Source of the DNA: a virus
Strand: one strand, 5' to 3'
Virus record (IMG/VR): IMGVR_UViG_3300047409_000266
Location: 32,529-96,528 of that record
Length of the DNA stretch: 64,000 nucleotides
The notes under the pieces were generated by a model. It had not been told where the DNA came from and did not search any database. It saw nothing but the letters and a program-made list of their open reading frames with translations. This document shows, piece by piece, positions 40,819 to 51,126 of this stretch (positions are counted from its first letter, which is position 1; each line of letters opens with the position of its first letter). Both the position numbers and the translations under genes were made by a program.

Positions 40819-43358
40819 TGCTGACCGCTAAGCCGCACGGCGAAGATGGTACGGACGGAAACCGGGCACTTCCTGTTACGATCAACTCTGACGGTACCCC
40901 TCCTGGCGAGGACGGATTGACGCGCGGACTGGGCGAGCTTGAAAATAATGCACAGGAACAGGCCGCTGGTTCAAACGGTATCGAGGACGATGACGAGGAA
41001 TCAATCGACTTTCTGCACCTCATTCGCGAGGCGGAGTCTCAGGCGCTGCTATATGTTGCCCAAGTAAACAGGCGGGCATGGTCGCAATCGCTGCGCGCCT
41101 ACCACAACGAGCATTATGTTGGGTCGAAATACACCAGACCAGATTGGCGAGGCCGCTCAAAGCTATTTGTACCAAAGACGCGCGCGGCAGTTCGGAAGGA
41201 CTTAGCGGCGGTTGCTGCATCGCTGTTCAATAGCGTTGACGCTATTAACTGCACGGCTGGAAATGAAGGCGACCAACGTAACCGCGCATCTGCCGCGATT
41301 ATGCAGGAACTCGTCAACTACCGCACTGATCGCGCATCCGGCAAAGCAGCCTTTCCGTGGTTCCAAGTGGCCATGGGGTCTCGTCAGGATTCATTGTTGA
41401 CTGGCATCTGCGCCACAAAGCAGTGTTGGCGGCAGGAGTTTCGCAAGTCTCATACGGAGAACGTAGACAAGGAGCATGAAGAAACTGGCGAAGTGAGGTC
41501 GATGAAACGCGACGTCTACAAACTAGACGTCGATCGGCCGGATATGCTTCTGATCCCGCCTGAGAATATAGTGATCGATGCGGCCGCGGATTGGACAGAT
41601 CCAGCCCAAACCTCAGCATTTCTCATCATCAAATGGCCGATGCAGCTTGAGGAAATAAAGTCAAAACAGAATTCACCGGTCAACCCATGGAATCCGGTTT
41701 CCGAGGAAGTGCTCAAGAATTCGGTTGAGAGTGGCAAATTCGATATGGCGGCGATTCGCCGCGCTCGTGAAATGGGTCTTGATCGCCTCGACGAGACACA
41801 GACTGGAACACACTTCCAGATTATCTGGGTCTATGAGACATTTATGCGTGTCGATGGAGAAGATTACTGCTTCTATTCGGTTGGGGACAAAGCATATCTG
41901 ACAGATCCTTCGTTTGTACGCGATGTTTATCCAGAGCAATTTGGGGAGCGGCCTATCTCGATCGGTTACGGCTCGCTCGAGTCCCACCGCATTTATCCGA
42001 TGTCACCAGTTGAAAGCTGGCAACCGCTGCAGCTTGAGGTGAACGATCTTCGCAATTTGATGCTCGACGCCACCAAGCAGAATGTGATGCCGATCACTAA
42101 AGTGCGACGTGGGCGGCAAATCGATCTCGATCAGGTCAAGCGCCGGTCATCCGGTTCATCGATCATGGTCAACGACAAGGACGATGTGACTTGGGAAAAC
42201 CCGCCGCAGATGGGCACTGCCGGCGTTGAGATGACCCGCGAGCTTAACATCGAAATGGATGATGCCGCAGGCCAGCAGAACTATGGCACTGTCGCGGACC
42301 ACAATTCTCTCGGACGTACGCTCGGAGGTCTCAAGCTTGCCGCAGGCGCCGCCAATGCCGTACAGGAATACGACATTCGTGTATGGATTGAAACATGGGC
42401 GGTCAGAGCACTCTCCCAGATTGTGCGGCTTGAGCAGTATTACGAGAACGACACCATTGTGCTCGGGCTTGTCGGGCAGAAGGCCAAACTGTTCGAGAAG
42501 TACGGCATCAACCAGATTGACGATCAACTGCTTGAGCAGGACGTCACAGTTCGTGTCTCGGCCGGCCTCGGCTCTGGTGATCCGCAACAGCGCCTTGCAA
42601 AATTCCAGTCAGCAGCCTCGATTATAGGTCCGATCGCTCTCCAGTCGCCTCAGTTTCAAAAGGGCGAAATGGAGATCGATATAGAGGCGATGTGGACTGA
42701 GGTGTGGGGCGCGGCTGGCTACAAAGATGGCGGCGCACGATTTATCAAGATGAACCAAGGCCCTCGCCAAGATCCTATGGGCGATCTCAAGCAACAAGAG
42801 ATTATGGCCAAAATTCAAAAGGACAAGCTCACCGGTCAGGCTGCTTTCCTCACTGGAATTGCGAATATCGGTAAGGTGGCGCTCGGTAAGAGAGAACTGG
42901 AGGCCAACGTAGTTGACCAATTTATGGGCCGACAGCTAGACGCGCATACGCTCGGATTTGAGCATGGACATCGCCATAACGATCAGCATCTCTCTGCGGT
43001 GGATCATGGACATCGACATGGTTTGGCGATAGCTGACCATCGCCGGAATCTCGCCAACGACGCGCACGCTCAAGCCATGGCTAAGGCAGAGGCGCAGAAT
43101 CCGGATGGTGGGGGCGCTGAGACGGGCAATGCTGGACGCTCCTCCGCTGCGCCTAGTGCTGCTCCACAGGAACAGCCCTCCGCGTCCTCACCGCCCACAG
43201 CGCAGCCGGAACAGCAACCAACTCAGGCACTTATGCAGCTTATCCAGACTGGTAAGCTGGAATTTACCCGCGATCCTAAGACTGGGCGAATCTCAGGTAT
43301 CCGCATGCCGCAGCAGACTGGCGGAGGCCAATATCCAGCACTGGCAGGTCCGCGATGA
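40818..43358 (+). CDS. phage portal protein
   Basis: An 846-residue portal. RAWSQSLRAYHNEHYVGSKY near 75-95, RSKLFVPKTRAAVRKDLAAV and PENIVIDAAADWTDPA are the conserved portal segments, followed by a long alpha/beta wing and clip region. A His-rich tail (HGHRHNDQHLSAVDHGHRHG, ~715-735) and a Pro/Gln-rich end extend it beyond average length. It forms the dodecameric channel used by TerL. Confidence 0.82.
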   Translation: MLTAKPHGEDGTDGNRALPVTINSDGTPPGEDGLTRGLGELENNAQEQAAGSNGIEDDDEESIDFLHLIREAESQALLYVAQVNRRAWSQSLRAYHNEHYVGSKYTRPDWRGRSKLFVPKTRAAVRKDLAAVAASLFNSVDAINCTAGNEGDQRNRASAAIMQELVNYRTDRASGKAAFPWFQVAMGSRQDSLLTGICATKQCWRQEFRKSHTENVDKEHEETGEVRSMKRDVYKLDVDRPDMLLIPPENIVIDAAADWTDPAQTSAFLIIKWPMQLEEIKSKQNSPVNPWNPVSEEVLKNSVESGKFDMAAIRRAREMGLDRLDETQTGTHFQIIWVYETFMRVDGEDYCFYSVGDKAYLTDPSFVRDVYPEQFGERPISIGYGSLESHRIYPMSPVESWQPLQLEVNDLRNLMLDATKQNVMPITKVRRGRQIDLDQVKRRSSGSSIMVNDKDDVTWENPPQMGTAGVEMTRELNIEMDDAAGQQNYGTVADHNSLGRTLGGLKLAAGAANAVQEYDIRVWIETWAVRALSQIVRLEQYYENDTIVLGLVGQKAKLFEKYGINQIDDQLLEQDVTVRVSAGLGSGDPQQRLAKFQSAASIIGPIALQSPQFQKGEMEIDIEAMWTEVWGAAGYKDGGARFIKMNQGPRQDPMGDLKQQEIMAKIQKDKLTGQAAFLTGIANIGKVALGKRELEANVVDQFMGRQLDAHTLGFEHGHRHNDQHLSAVDHGHRHGLAIADHRRNLANDAHAQAMAKAEAQNPDGGGAETGNAGRSSAAPSAAPQEQPSASSPPTAQPEQQPTQALMQLIQTGKLEFTRDPKTGRISGIRMPQQTGGGQYPALAGPR

Positions 43359-44890
43359 CCGAGGCGCGAGAGGAAACCAGAGACCTAACGATAGGTCAGG
43401 CTCTTGATCTTGGTGTGCAGTTTGCACTCGCTGGAAACCACGAAAGCGCGGTTGGTCTCTTTAGTGGCGTGCTGATGCACGAACCTGAGAACTTCGAAGC
43501 GATCGAGCGTCTGGGCTCATCATTTTTCGAGCTCAAGCGCTATCACGAAGCGCTCTACTGGTTCTGGCGCGGCCGCAAGATCGACCGCAAGCATCCTCTG
43601 GCGCTGACGAATTACGGGCTTTGCGTATCCCAGCTTGGACACTGGGAGGAAGGTGTTGTTGATCTCGAGCGCGCGGCGTTTCAGGCCGAACGCAAGAAAG
43701 ACATATCGATCGAAGCAAAGTCTTTGGTTTACAACAATCTCGGAAATACCTACGAGAAACTGCGCCGATATAAGGATGCGCTAGTTGCCCTCGATAAAAG
43801 CATCAGTATCAACCCGAGCGATCACTTTCCGCATTACAACCGCGGCATTGTGCTTCTGCGCCTCAACAGGCATCGAGAAGGCATCGATGCACTCAATCGT
43901 TCGCTCTCGATAAAGTCGAACGATCCTGACGCCATCTACAATCGTGGCATGGGTCGCCTTCTGCTCGGATACCTCAAGGGGGGATTTGAGGACTACGAAG
44001 CTCGCATGCTTACCTCAGAGAACAAGGTCATTAACCTTGGACTGCCGGCCGACAAGAAGCTCAAGAACATCGATCAGACTGTAGGCGCGCGCATCTTGGT
44101 TCACTGCGAGCAGGGCATCGGCGATGACATTCAATTTTTGCGGTTCTTGCCAGAGTTGCTGAAATGGACCGGGAAAGTGGTGGTTATCTGCCACAGCGCA
44201 ACGCGGCCGTTCTTCGAAGCAGTTCCTGGTGTTCGCGTTATGCCGACTGGTGCCAACCTCAAGGACGAATACGACTACTGGGTTCCATTAATGTCGCTGC
44301 CGCTAATCTTCGGTATCGATCACGAGAGCAAGATACCTGCACCCTGGCCGCCGCCGATCATGGCGGATCGGGTTGAGCAATGGCGGCGCACGATGGATTT
44401 GCCGTCGAGCACCATCAATGTCGGCGTGTGCTGGGCTGGGAACTTTCTCCATAAAAATGACGCGCATCGTTCGATCGCGCTAGAGGTTTTTGCCAAACTA
44501 TTCACGGCGCCCGGCTGCACATTCGTAAGTCTCCAGCAGATGCGGCCGGGAGAGACTGAGACTTTCGCCAAGCTCAAAGAAAAACATACAAATCTACGTG
44601 CCTACTGGTTTGATGATCTGCGCGATACAGCGGCAGCGATGTTCAACCTTGATCGTGTTATCTCGGTCGATACCGCGGTTGGACATCTTGCGGCTACGCT
44701 CGGCGTGCAGACTTCAATCCTTATCCCGGCCTTCGCGACAGATTGGCGCTGGCAATTAGAGCGGACTGATAGTCCTTGGTATCCGCGCGCAACACTATAC
44801 CGCCAGCAAACAATCGGCGATTGGGAAAATGTTATTACGCGCCTGCGCAACGAGCTCACAATATCTGCTGGTCAAAAGCGCGCAGCCTGA
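43355..44890 (+). CDS. TPR-glycosyltransferase, copy 1
   Basis: A 511-residue protein. Residues ~10-230 are tetratricopeptide repeats (VLMHEPENFEAIERLGSSFF, YNNLGNTYEKLRRYKDALVALDKSI, YNRGIVLLRLNRHREGIDALNRSL); residues ~245-490 are a heptosyltransferase/GT9-like domain with HCEQGIGDDIQFLRF and VISVDTAVGHLAATLG. Such fusions transfer sugars onto proteins or lipids. Overlaps portal by four bases and belongs to the same unit. The second copy lies at 52750. Confidence 0.8.
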   Translation: MTEAREETRDLTIGQALDLGVQFALAGNHESAVGLFSGVLMHEPENFEAIERLGSSFFELKRYHEALYWFWRGRKIDRKHPLALTNYGLCVSQLGHWEEGVVDLERAAFQAERKKDISIEAKSLVYNNLGNTYEKLRRYKDALVALDKSISINPSDHFPHYNRGIVLLRLNRHREGIDALNRSLSIKSNDPDAIYNRGMGRLLLGYLKGGFEDYEARMLTSENKVINLGLPADKKLKNIDQTVGARILVHCEQGIGDDIQFLRFLPELLKWTGKVVVICHSATRPFFEAVPGVRVMPTGANLKDEYDYWVPLMSLPLIFGIDHESKIPAPWPPPIMADRVEQWRRTMDLPSSTINVGVCWAGNFLHKNDAHRSIALEVFAKLFTAPGCTFVSLQQMRPGETETFAKLKEKHTNLRAYWFDDLRDTAAAMFNLDRVISVDTAVGHLAATLGVQTSILIPAFATDWRWQLERTDSPWYPRATLYRQQTIGDWENVITRLRNELTISAGQKRAA

Positions 44891-44913
44891 AATCAAATAG
44901 CTAGGACTCCGTT

Positions 44914-45105
44914 ATGCCTGGACCCAAAATGCTGGTGTGGGAAGGCAATGAAGAATGGCGCATGGATGCTGTAGATCAGCGCCGTTTCGGCGGCCCGACA
45001 TTTGCGCCTGTCCCACCAGTACCGCCAGGAAATGCCGAATTGCGTGCCGATCTGAGCATTGAATTGCGTGCTGATGGCGACCCAGAATTGAGAGCCGGTA
45101 TATGA
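44914..45105 (+). CDS. 63-residue hypothetical protein
   Basis: ATG 44914 behind AGGAC. The end has ELRAD-like repeats (AELRADLSIELRADGDPELRAG). Stop overlaps the tailspike start as ATGA. Unknown function, perhaps an adapter. Confidence 0.4.
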   Translation: MPGPKMLVWEGNEEWRMDAVDQRRFGGPTFAPVPPVPPGNAELRADLSIELRADGDPELRAGI

Positions 45106-47801
45106 CGAGCAAAACTACCGGCAATGAGAGCACGCGCTTTAATCTGGATGATACCGAGTGGTATCGCGGCGAGCTTGGCGATGCCACGAACAATTTCAAA
45201 GTTCGCGCCAGTCAGATAGTCAATGTCCCTAAGATCATCACAGGCGGCTCATCGCTGCGCTCTGATGCCAATCGCTGGGGCCAGTACGACATAAACGCCG
45301 CTGAATTCGGCGACATCAACAACAACGCCCGCTCCGTCATTCAGGCCGCGGTCGACTATGGCAAGGCGCAAGGCATTCGACGCCTGCGCATCCCGCGCTC
45401 AGATGCCAACGGCGGGACATGGTTCTTAGATGGGCCAGTGTTCATCGACGATCCGGCCAATCTACGCGCTGGTATTTCGCTGGCCAATCAGAAGCTTGGC
45501 GTCACGGCGGTGCCATCTGTCTTTGACCTCGGCATGGAAGTGATCTGCGATTTCGGCTGCACGTTCTATCCAACGGGAAGCTGGCAGACTGCGCCGATGT
45601 TCTGGATCGGCACCTCGACCGAGAACCGCTTCAGTGGTGCAACGATTATCGGGCCACGCAGCGGTCTTGCGACCGATGTTCGATCGCTAGACCCACGCTG
45701 CACCGGGATTGCAATTGCATCCGGCAATGGCGGCGCTGCCGACACTGTGATCGAGGACTGCTTTATCCGCGACGTCTATTCTGGCGTCACCATGGGGCAG
45801 AACGGCGAAAGCGCGCTGGCCGAAGATAATCGCTTTGTCAATTGCGAGTTTGCAGGCGCCTATGCCATCCGCATTATCAATAGTCAGTCTTTCGCGAACC
45901 TGGTGCAGGGCGGCAACCACACCGGAAAGCTCTATTGCTTCTACAATCAAGGCCAAGATCTCACGATGCTCGACGGCGAGGCTGGGCCCGCCGACCAACA
46001 GAGCGTTCAAATAACCGTCACGGGAGCATCGTCGCTCAATCTATTCACCGACACGCTTCCAGGCGGGGCTAGCTTCACCAACTACACGTTCACGATGAAC
46101 GTCACGCCAAACTCGCTCTATGCGGCGTTGTTGGACGGCACCTACTACTACAATGCAATGGTGATGTTACTGCCGAGCTTCGGCTATGTCCCGTGCGTCC
46201 AGACCGGTTATACGGCCGGCTCCATCACCTACAAGTTCGATCTCGGGTGGCTGTGGTTCCATTTTGGTGAAGAAGTCGCCGCGACAGCAACCGCCATCGC
46301 CACAGAACTTGCAGCCGTCACGACGATCTACGCCGGTCAGCGCGCAACCGTGTGCGCGGGCAAGATAGCTATGGACAACGTCCACATCGAGACCACCCTC
46401 AACTGTGCGCTTTACGAGGGACAGGGCAACGGCGATCGCGCGGTGTTCGAGAATCTGGACATCGTCAATTGGCACCCCGGCGTCACCGACAACGATACGC
46501 CAACCAAAAACATCAATATGCACACTGCTTGGGTCAAGCAGAACAATGGCGACATCATCTTCAAGAACAGCAACCTCATCACGCACCCATCGGATTCGAC
46601 GACCGCGGGCGTGATTATCCAAGGCTACAACGCACCGAACGATCAATCGTTTAATCGCTTTATCGTTCAAAACTGCGTCGGGTTCTCGCGTGCCAACCTG
46701 CGCTACGTCGGCGACGCCACGCCAAATGTAGGTGCGACCTCGCGCGCGCGTGGTCCTGGCTTTGAGAATTCGCTCACGACACAGGCAAACCCAGCGACGA
46801 AAGCATTTGGCTTTGGCGAGATTGATTTCCCGGTGTGGGGCCCTTGCACCGGTGATATGGGCGATCCGTCACTTGCCCGCTTTGCTGGAAATAGGCTCAC
46901 AAAATACTACGGCACGCGCCCGGTTCCTGCCGAGCATGCGCGTCTCACGTCCGCAGACATCACGGCGCTCTCATCTTTAAGCGGCACGCTTCAACAACTG
47001 TGCGGTGGGAGCCTCAATAGCATCGCGCAAATCGGTGGGCAGGGCGCGACCCATGTGATCGACATCGGTGGATCAGGCTTCTCTTGGTACGCCGATCTTA
47101 ATATCAACTGGTCGTATAAGGGCCAGTCGCAGATCGTCAACGTCACGTCGGGCTCCGATCTCATCAAAAATAAGCTCTACAACGGCCTCGAGATCATTCT
47201 CGATAACGGCGGTGGCCCGGTTTCGTACATCATCACCGGCTGCTATCTCGACGACGGATACATTACAGTCTATCGTGCGAGCACGACAAACTCCGTGCTT
47301 GCCGGCGCCAGTGGGACGACATTTACGGGCGCCACTATAAAGCAACGTCGGCCTGTGCTCTCATTCCCGGCACAGACCCGCACCGCGCGCGTCGCGGCAC
47401 AATACGATGTCACCGGCAGCACCACGCCCGCCAATGTTACTGGCCTAGCACTCTATGGCTTTACGGGTGTGGCCTACAAAATCCATGCTGTTTTGTTCAC
47501 GTCCTCCAACACGTCAGGCGGTATCCAGATTCAAATCTCCGGGACCGCGGGCGCGAGCAGCGCACAGACTGAGGGCGTTGTTGTTTCAGGCGGATCAGTC
47601 GTTGGGCAGACACGGGCGACAGCACTTGGCACTCCGTTAGCCGCAATAACCAACGTCAGCACCGCGACTGTCCATATCGACGGCGAAATCACCGTTAGTG
47701 CCACGGGCACGATCACCATTCAGTTTGCGCAGAATGTCTCGAACGGTGCGGCATCGAGCGTGCTCGTGGGCTCCTACGTCGAACTAACCGAAATCCCATA
47801 A
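45102..47801 (+). CDS. beta-helix tailspike/tail fibre
   Basis: An 899-residue protein with a Ser/Asp-rich N-terminal binding segment (SSLRSDANRWGQYDINAAEFGD), a pectate-lyase-like superhelix start (SVIQAAVDYGKAQGIRRLRIP) and long repeats of strand-turn units through ~700 residues, finishing with a domain of Thr/Ser-rich strands. Matches the plan of podoviral/siphoviral tailspikes that bind and often cut host polysaccharide. Catalytic residues cannot be pinpointed from sequence. Confidence 0.72.
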   Translation: MTSKTTGNESTRFNLDDTEWYRGELGDATNNFKVRASQIVNVPKIITGGSSLRSDANRWGQYDINAAEFGDINNNARSVIQAAVDYGKAQGIRRLRIPRSDANGGTWFLDGPVFIDDPANLRAGISLANQKLGVTAVPSVFDLGMEVICDFGCTFYPTGSWQTAPMFWIGTSTENRFSGATIIGPRSGLATDVRSLDPRCTGIAIASGNGGAADTVIEDCFIRDVYSGVTMGQNGESALAEDNRFVNCEFAGAYAIRIINSQSFANLVQGGNHTGKLYCFYNQGQDLTMLDGEAGPADQQSVQITVTGASSLNLFTDTLPGGASFTNYTFTMNVTPNSLYAALLDGTYYYNAMVMLLPSFGYVPCVQTGYTAGSITYKFDLGWLWFHFGEEVAATATAIATELAAVTTIYAGQRATVCAGKIAMDNVHIETTLNCALYEGQGNGDRAVFENLDIVNWHPGVTDNDTPTKNINMHTAWVKQNNGDIIFKNSNLITHPSDSTTAGVIIQGYNAPNDQSFNRFIVQNCVGFSRANLRYVGDATPNVGATSRARGPGFENSLTTQANPATKAFGFGEIDFPVWGPCTGDMGDPSLARFAGNRLTKYYGTRPVPAEHARLTSADITALSSLSGTLQQLCGGSLNSIAQIGGQGATHVIDIGGSGFSWYADLNINWSYKGQSQIVNVTSGSDLIKNKLYNGLEIILDNGGGPVSYIITGCYLDDGYITVYRASTTNSVLAGASGTTFTGATIKQRRPVLSFPAQTRTARVAAQYDVTGSTTPANVTGLALYGFTGVAYKIHAVLFTSSNTSGGIQIQISGTAGASSAQTEGVVVSGGSVVGQTRATALGTPLAAITNVSTATVHIDGEITVSATGTITIQFAQNVSNGAASSVLVGSYVELTEIP

Positions 47802-47812
47802 CAGGCCATGTC

Positions 47813-47989
47813 ATGAAGATCGTCATTGCATCGCTCATCTGGGCGATGGCGCCGTTTTATGTGCAAATCCGGCGATCAAAGACCGCATCCCTGTCTGTTG
47901 GTGCCCCGGACAACGCGCTGCTCGCGGAGGACGGCATCACGCCGCTGGTCGCTGAGGACGGCGTAACCGTTCTCATACAGGAAAGCTGA
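47813..47989 (+). CDS. 58-residue membrane-associated peptide
   Basis: ATG 47813. A hydrophobic start (IVIASLIWAMAPFYV) then a repeated LLAEDGITPLVAEDG element, a motif I recognise in short rhizobial phage proteins. Unknown function. Confidence 0.4.
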   Translation: MKIVIASLIWAMAPFYVQIRRSKTASLSVGAPDNALLAEDGITPLVAEDGVTVLIQES

Positions 47990-47992
47990 TCC

Positions 47993-48448
47993 ATGGGCCT
48001 CAAGCTTTCCGCGTTCACGCCATCTCTCGCCAATCTCGCTGCTGGTAATAAGCTCATCGGCGTTGTCGGCGCAAACGATTTCGGCTTTACCGCCGAGCAG
48101 GTTGCGTACTTCATGCGCAACCCGATCGTCGTCGACAAGGGCAACCAAAGCGCCGGCACGCAGACCTTCGACGTTTCGCAGGGCCCAAAACACAAGTTGC
48201 AACTCAGCGGCAATCTCACGATTGCCTTCAGCAACTGGCCAGCATCCGGAACCTACGGCGAAATTGAAATCCGCCTCATCAACGCCGGTACGCACATCAC
48301 TTGGCCGACGATCAATTGGGCGCTCGGCAATGGCGGGTTTTCGACGACATTCACCGATATGGGCGTCACGTTCCTCAATGCCGGATCGAACTTCGCGCTG
48401 ATCTGGTCCGACGATGGAGGCGCAACGCTCTACGGCAGCGCGATATGA
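47993..48448 (+). CDS. putative virion protein
   Basis: One hundred and fifty-one residues: a start like tail adaptor proteins (LSAFTPSLANLAAGNKLIGV) then a strand-rich receptor-binding-like domain (KLQLSGNLTIAFSNWPASGTYGE). Likely a fibre or its chaperone. Confidence 0.5.
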   Translation: MGLKLSAFTPSLANLAAGNKLIGVVGANDFGFTAEQVAYFMRNPIVVDKGNQSAGTQTFDVSQGPKHKLQLSGNLTIAFSNWPASGTYGEIEIRLINAGTHITWPTINWALGNGGFSTTFTDMGVTFLNAGSNFALIWSDDGGATLYGSAI

Positions 48449-49941
48449 ACAAGAAGTTTTTTCTCAAGCGTAGAGCGACCAACACTGTCCAGCCACCGTC
48501 GTTCGCGACCGCCTTCGGCTTCACCACTCAAGCGTTTTTTGACCATTTCGACTCGATCAGCACGATCGATGTCAACTCAACGGTTGCCCCTGGATTCAAG
48601 TGGTATGTCAATCCGCAACACAAAGGTCCGACGGTTTCTGTTTCTAATTCTATATTGACGCTTGGAAGCGCGACCAGGTCGTCTTTATGGTCAGCGGTCA
48701 ACATTGCAAATGCGTTTGGTGGTGGGAACGGTATTTTCAATCATGGGGCGGTCGGTCAATTATTTTCCGGACTTGACGGTTTTTACATCGAATACAAAGC
48801 CAAATTCAATCCGGCCTTAACGACCGGAAATTCGCAGATCAATCTATGGTCTACGGACTATTTGAATTGGCAATGCAACGCCGTTCCGAACCCACTAGGT
48901 AATTCGAATACGGTTTCCTGGGCGGAAATCGATACTGAAGAAAACGGATTTGGACAGACGCTTCATGGGTTCATTGATCCTGGGTTCAACGACAATATCA
49001 CGAATAGAAGCGTAAATTATACTTCTCCTGGCGGGCCGATCGACTTTTCGCAGTTCCATACATGGGGCTGCTTGATGGCGCCTGGTTCTAAAAATGGCGG
49101 AACTGGACTGTTGCAATTTTTTATTGATCGCGTGCAGAACGGCGCTGATATCACCTGGGCGCCAGGATCACAGACGGGTCTGATAGAGCTCGCGCATCAA
49201 TTTCTCATCATAGAGACGGAGACCAACCAAACGATGCAGATCGATTATGTCGGCCTGTGGAATTCCGGCGCTGGCTGGGACGGGCCGACGACTAATCTGA
49301 CGCATCGCTGGCCGATGAACGATGCGCGCGTCAGCGGCACAACCATCACCGATGTCGTCGGTAGTTTGAATGGCACGGCTGGGTCTGGGATCAGCAGCAC
49401 AATAGGCGCGTTGTGCGATCAAGCCAGACTTGGCGACGGGACGGCGAATAGCCTCATTTCTCTGCCTAGCGGCCCGATCGCTTCATTGACCTCCGCATGG
49501 TCAATCGCCGGTTATGTCAAGCCGAGCAGCATGACCGCATCTGGCGGTGGCAACGCGACGATCTGGAACCTAGACGACGGCACGACGCAAATCCGCCTCG
49601 TCATCGATCACACCGCAACATCGGGCGCTCTCTGCGCGACAAAAAATGGTCCCACGTCGCTGTTCGCGACAGCGGCGGCAGTGTTCTCGCTCAATACCTA
49701 TGACCACTTCATCGTGACCTACAACGGTGCGGGGACATACACGGTCTACCACAGAGGTTTGCCGGTCTCGCTCGGCGGCACTGCCCAGGTGTCGGCACCA
49801 AGCACCGGCAACTGCATCATGGCGCAAAATTCCTCCGGCTTAAATGCGGTTCAGGGTGCTGGTGAGCAATTCGTAACATTCACAAAGGCGCTGACGGCCG
49901 CCGAAGCACTGCAACTTCACAATTCCTACGAACAGAACTGA
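48445..49941 (+). CDS. GH16-like glucanase plus LamG virion protein
   Basis: A 498-residue protein from ATG 48445. Residues ~30-300 form a concanavalin-like jelly roll containing AEIDTEENGFGQTLHGFI at 160-178, which carries the E-x-D-x-x-E catalytic pattern of family-16 glycoside hydrolases (Glu161, Asp163, Glu166). Residues ~310-498 form a second LamG-type lectin domain (HRWPMNDARVSG, NATIWNLDDGTTQIRLVID). It is probably a depolymerase that cleaves a host beta-glucan or other polysaccharide. Substrate unknown. Confidence 0.65.
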   Translation: MNKKFFLKRRATNTVQPPSFATAFGFTTQAFFDHFDSISTIDVNSTVAPGFKWYVNPQHKGPTVSVSNSILTLGSATRSSLWSAVNIANAFGGGNGIFNHGAVGQLFSGLDGFYIEYKAKFNPALTTGNSQINLWSTDYLNWQCNAVPNPLGNSNTVSWAEIDTEENGFGQTLHGFIDPGFNDNITNRSVNYTSPGGPIDFSQFHTWGCLMAPGSKNGGTGLLQFFIDRVQNGADITWAPGSQTGLIELAHQFLIIETETNQTMQIDYVGLWNSGAGWDGPTTNLTHRWPMNDARVSGTTITDVVGSLNGTAGSGISSTIGALCDQARLGDGTANSLISLPSGPIASLTSAWSIAGYVKPSSMTASGGGNATIWNLDDGTTQIRLVIDHTATSGALCATKNGPTSLFATAAAVFSLNTYDHFIVTYNGAGTYTVYHRGLPVSLGGTAQVSAPSTGNCIMAQNSSGLNAVQGAGEQFVTFTKALTAAEALQLHNSYEQN

Positions 49942-49943
49942 CC

Positions 49944-50201
49944 ATGCCAAAATATGAAGTGACTGACAGCCTCGGCAACGTGCACGCCAAGGAGTGCGCC
50001 ACACCATTGAGCCATTGCGTGGTGGCGCGCATGCCCGGCATCGACCCGGTCGCCAATTGGTGCGGCTCGCTCAAGAACGCCAAGCACGTCATCGCCTCGA
50101 TCGCCAAGGCGGGCGGGAACACGGAAGTGCACGGCGTCGTCGCGTTGCCGGAACCGGAGCTGCAGCAGGCACCGCAAGACGATAGCGCCGGGGCGATTTA
50201 A
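49944..50201 (+). CDS. small hypothetical protein
   Basis: Eighty-five residues; polar helical sequence with Cys-His-Cys near ECATPLSHC and a Gln-rich end. Coupled to its neighbours by short gaps. Confidence 0.45.
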   Translation: MPKYEVTDSLGNVHAKECATPLSHCVVARMPGIDPVANWCGSLKNAKHVIASIAKAGGNTEVHGVVALPEPELQQAPQDDSAGAI

Positions 50202-50206
50202 CCCAC

Positions 50207-51049
50207 ATGGCCATCATTCCCGTTGTCGTCGGTTTCCAGCATATCCCGGTCGGCGGCACATGGGTGGCCCCTGGCACTGGCTATTCCAACGAAGCGAGCC
50301 AGTTTTTTAACCGCATCACCGATCCCGGCACGACGAGGAAGAGCCTTTACGCTGCAATGATCGACGGCCTTGTTGCCGATGGTGTGTGGTCTCTGCTCGA
50401 TGCACTTTACATCTTCGCCGCCGATATTTCCGCTAACGGCTTGGCCAATCTCAAATCGTCATCGTTTGGGTTGACTTCGAACGGTGCGATGACGTTCACA
50501 GCGAACGTAGGATACCAGTCGAACAATGTCGGCACATCCAATTTAGATACCGGTTTCGTGCCATCGACGGCGGGCGGACAGTTTGCGCTCAACAGTGCGA
50601 GTCTTGGTGTTTATTCGCTGACCGCCAGCACCACGAGTGGTGCGACAAATGACGCGATTGGTTGCGTAGATACAGGTGCAGCACACCGTTCGTTCTTTAA
50701 TCCCAACAATGGTGGCAACACATTCGAGGGAATTAACCAGGATAGCGGCCAGGGCATCGGGTCAAATACACAGCATCAAGGCATGTGGGTGCTGACGAGA
50801 ACGACTTCCGCCCTGACGACCTGTTACAAAAACGGCACCTCAATCGGAACAGATCCTCTCAATACCGCGTCATCGGCATTGCCGAACCGGTCGATCATGA
50901 TCTTTGCGCGCAATAACACCACGCCAGATCCTTACGCCGATCAAATGTCTGCGGGCTTTATCGGCGGCGGCCTCAACGCGACACAGGCGAGCAATCTCTC
51001 GTCGCGCATTAACACCTACATGACTTCGCTTGGCATCAACGTCTATTAA
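50207..51049 (+). CDS. duplicated tail protein, copy 1
   Basis: A 280-residue Thr/Ser/Gly-rich protein with helical IDGLVADGVWSLLDALYI near 45-65 and then a beta domain starting SSSFGLTSNGAMTFTAN. Clear paralogue of the 272-residue protein at 54968, which has GGLVADGIWSLLDALWI and SSSFSLTANGAMTFTAN at the same positions. Probably tail fibre or fibre-adaptor copies from duplication. Confidence 0.6.
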   Translation: MAIIPVVVGFQHIPVGGTWVAPGTGYSNEASQFFNRITDPGTTRKSLYAAMIDGLVADGVWSLLDALYIFAADISANGLANLKSSSFGLTSNGAMTFTANVGYQSNNVGTSNLDTGFVPSTAGGQFALNSASLGVYSLTASTTSGATNDAIGCVDTGAAHRSFFNPNNGGNTFEGINQDSGQGIGSNTQHQGMWVLTRTTSALTTCYKNGTSIGTDPLNTASSALPNRSIMIFARNNTTPDPYADQMSAGFIGGGLNATQASNLSSRINTYMTSLGINVY

Positions 51050-51126
51050 TTCTCTCGGCTAGTCGGTTGAGAGATGGCCTAACCGCCCGCTGGCCTGGGC
51101 ATTTTGTGTCATAATGGAGATTATCA

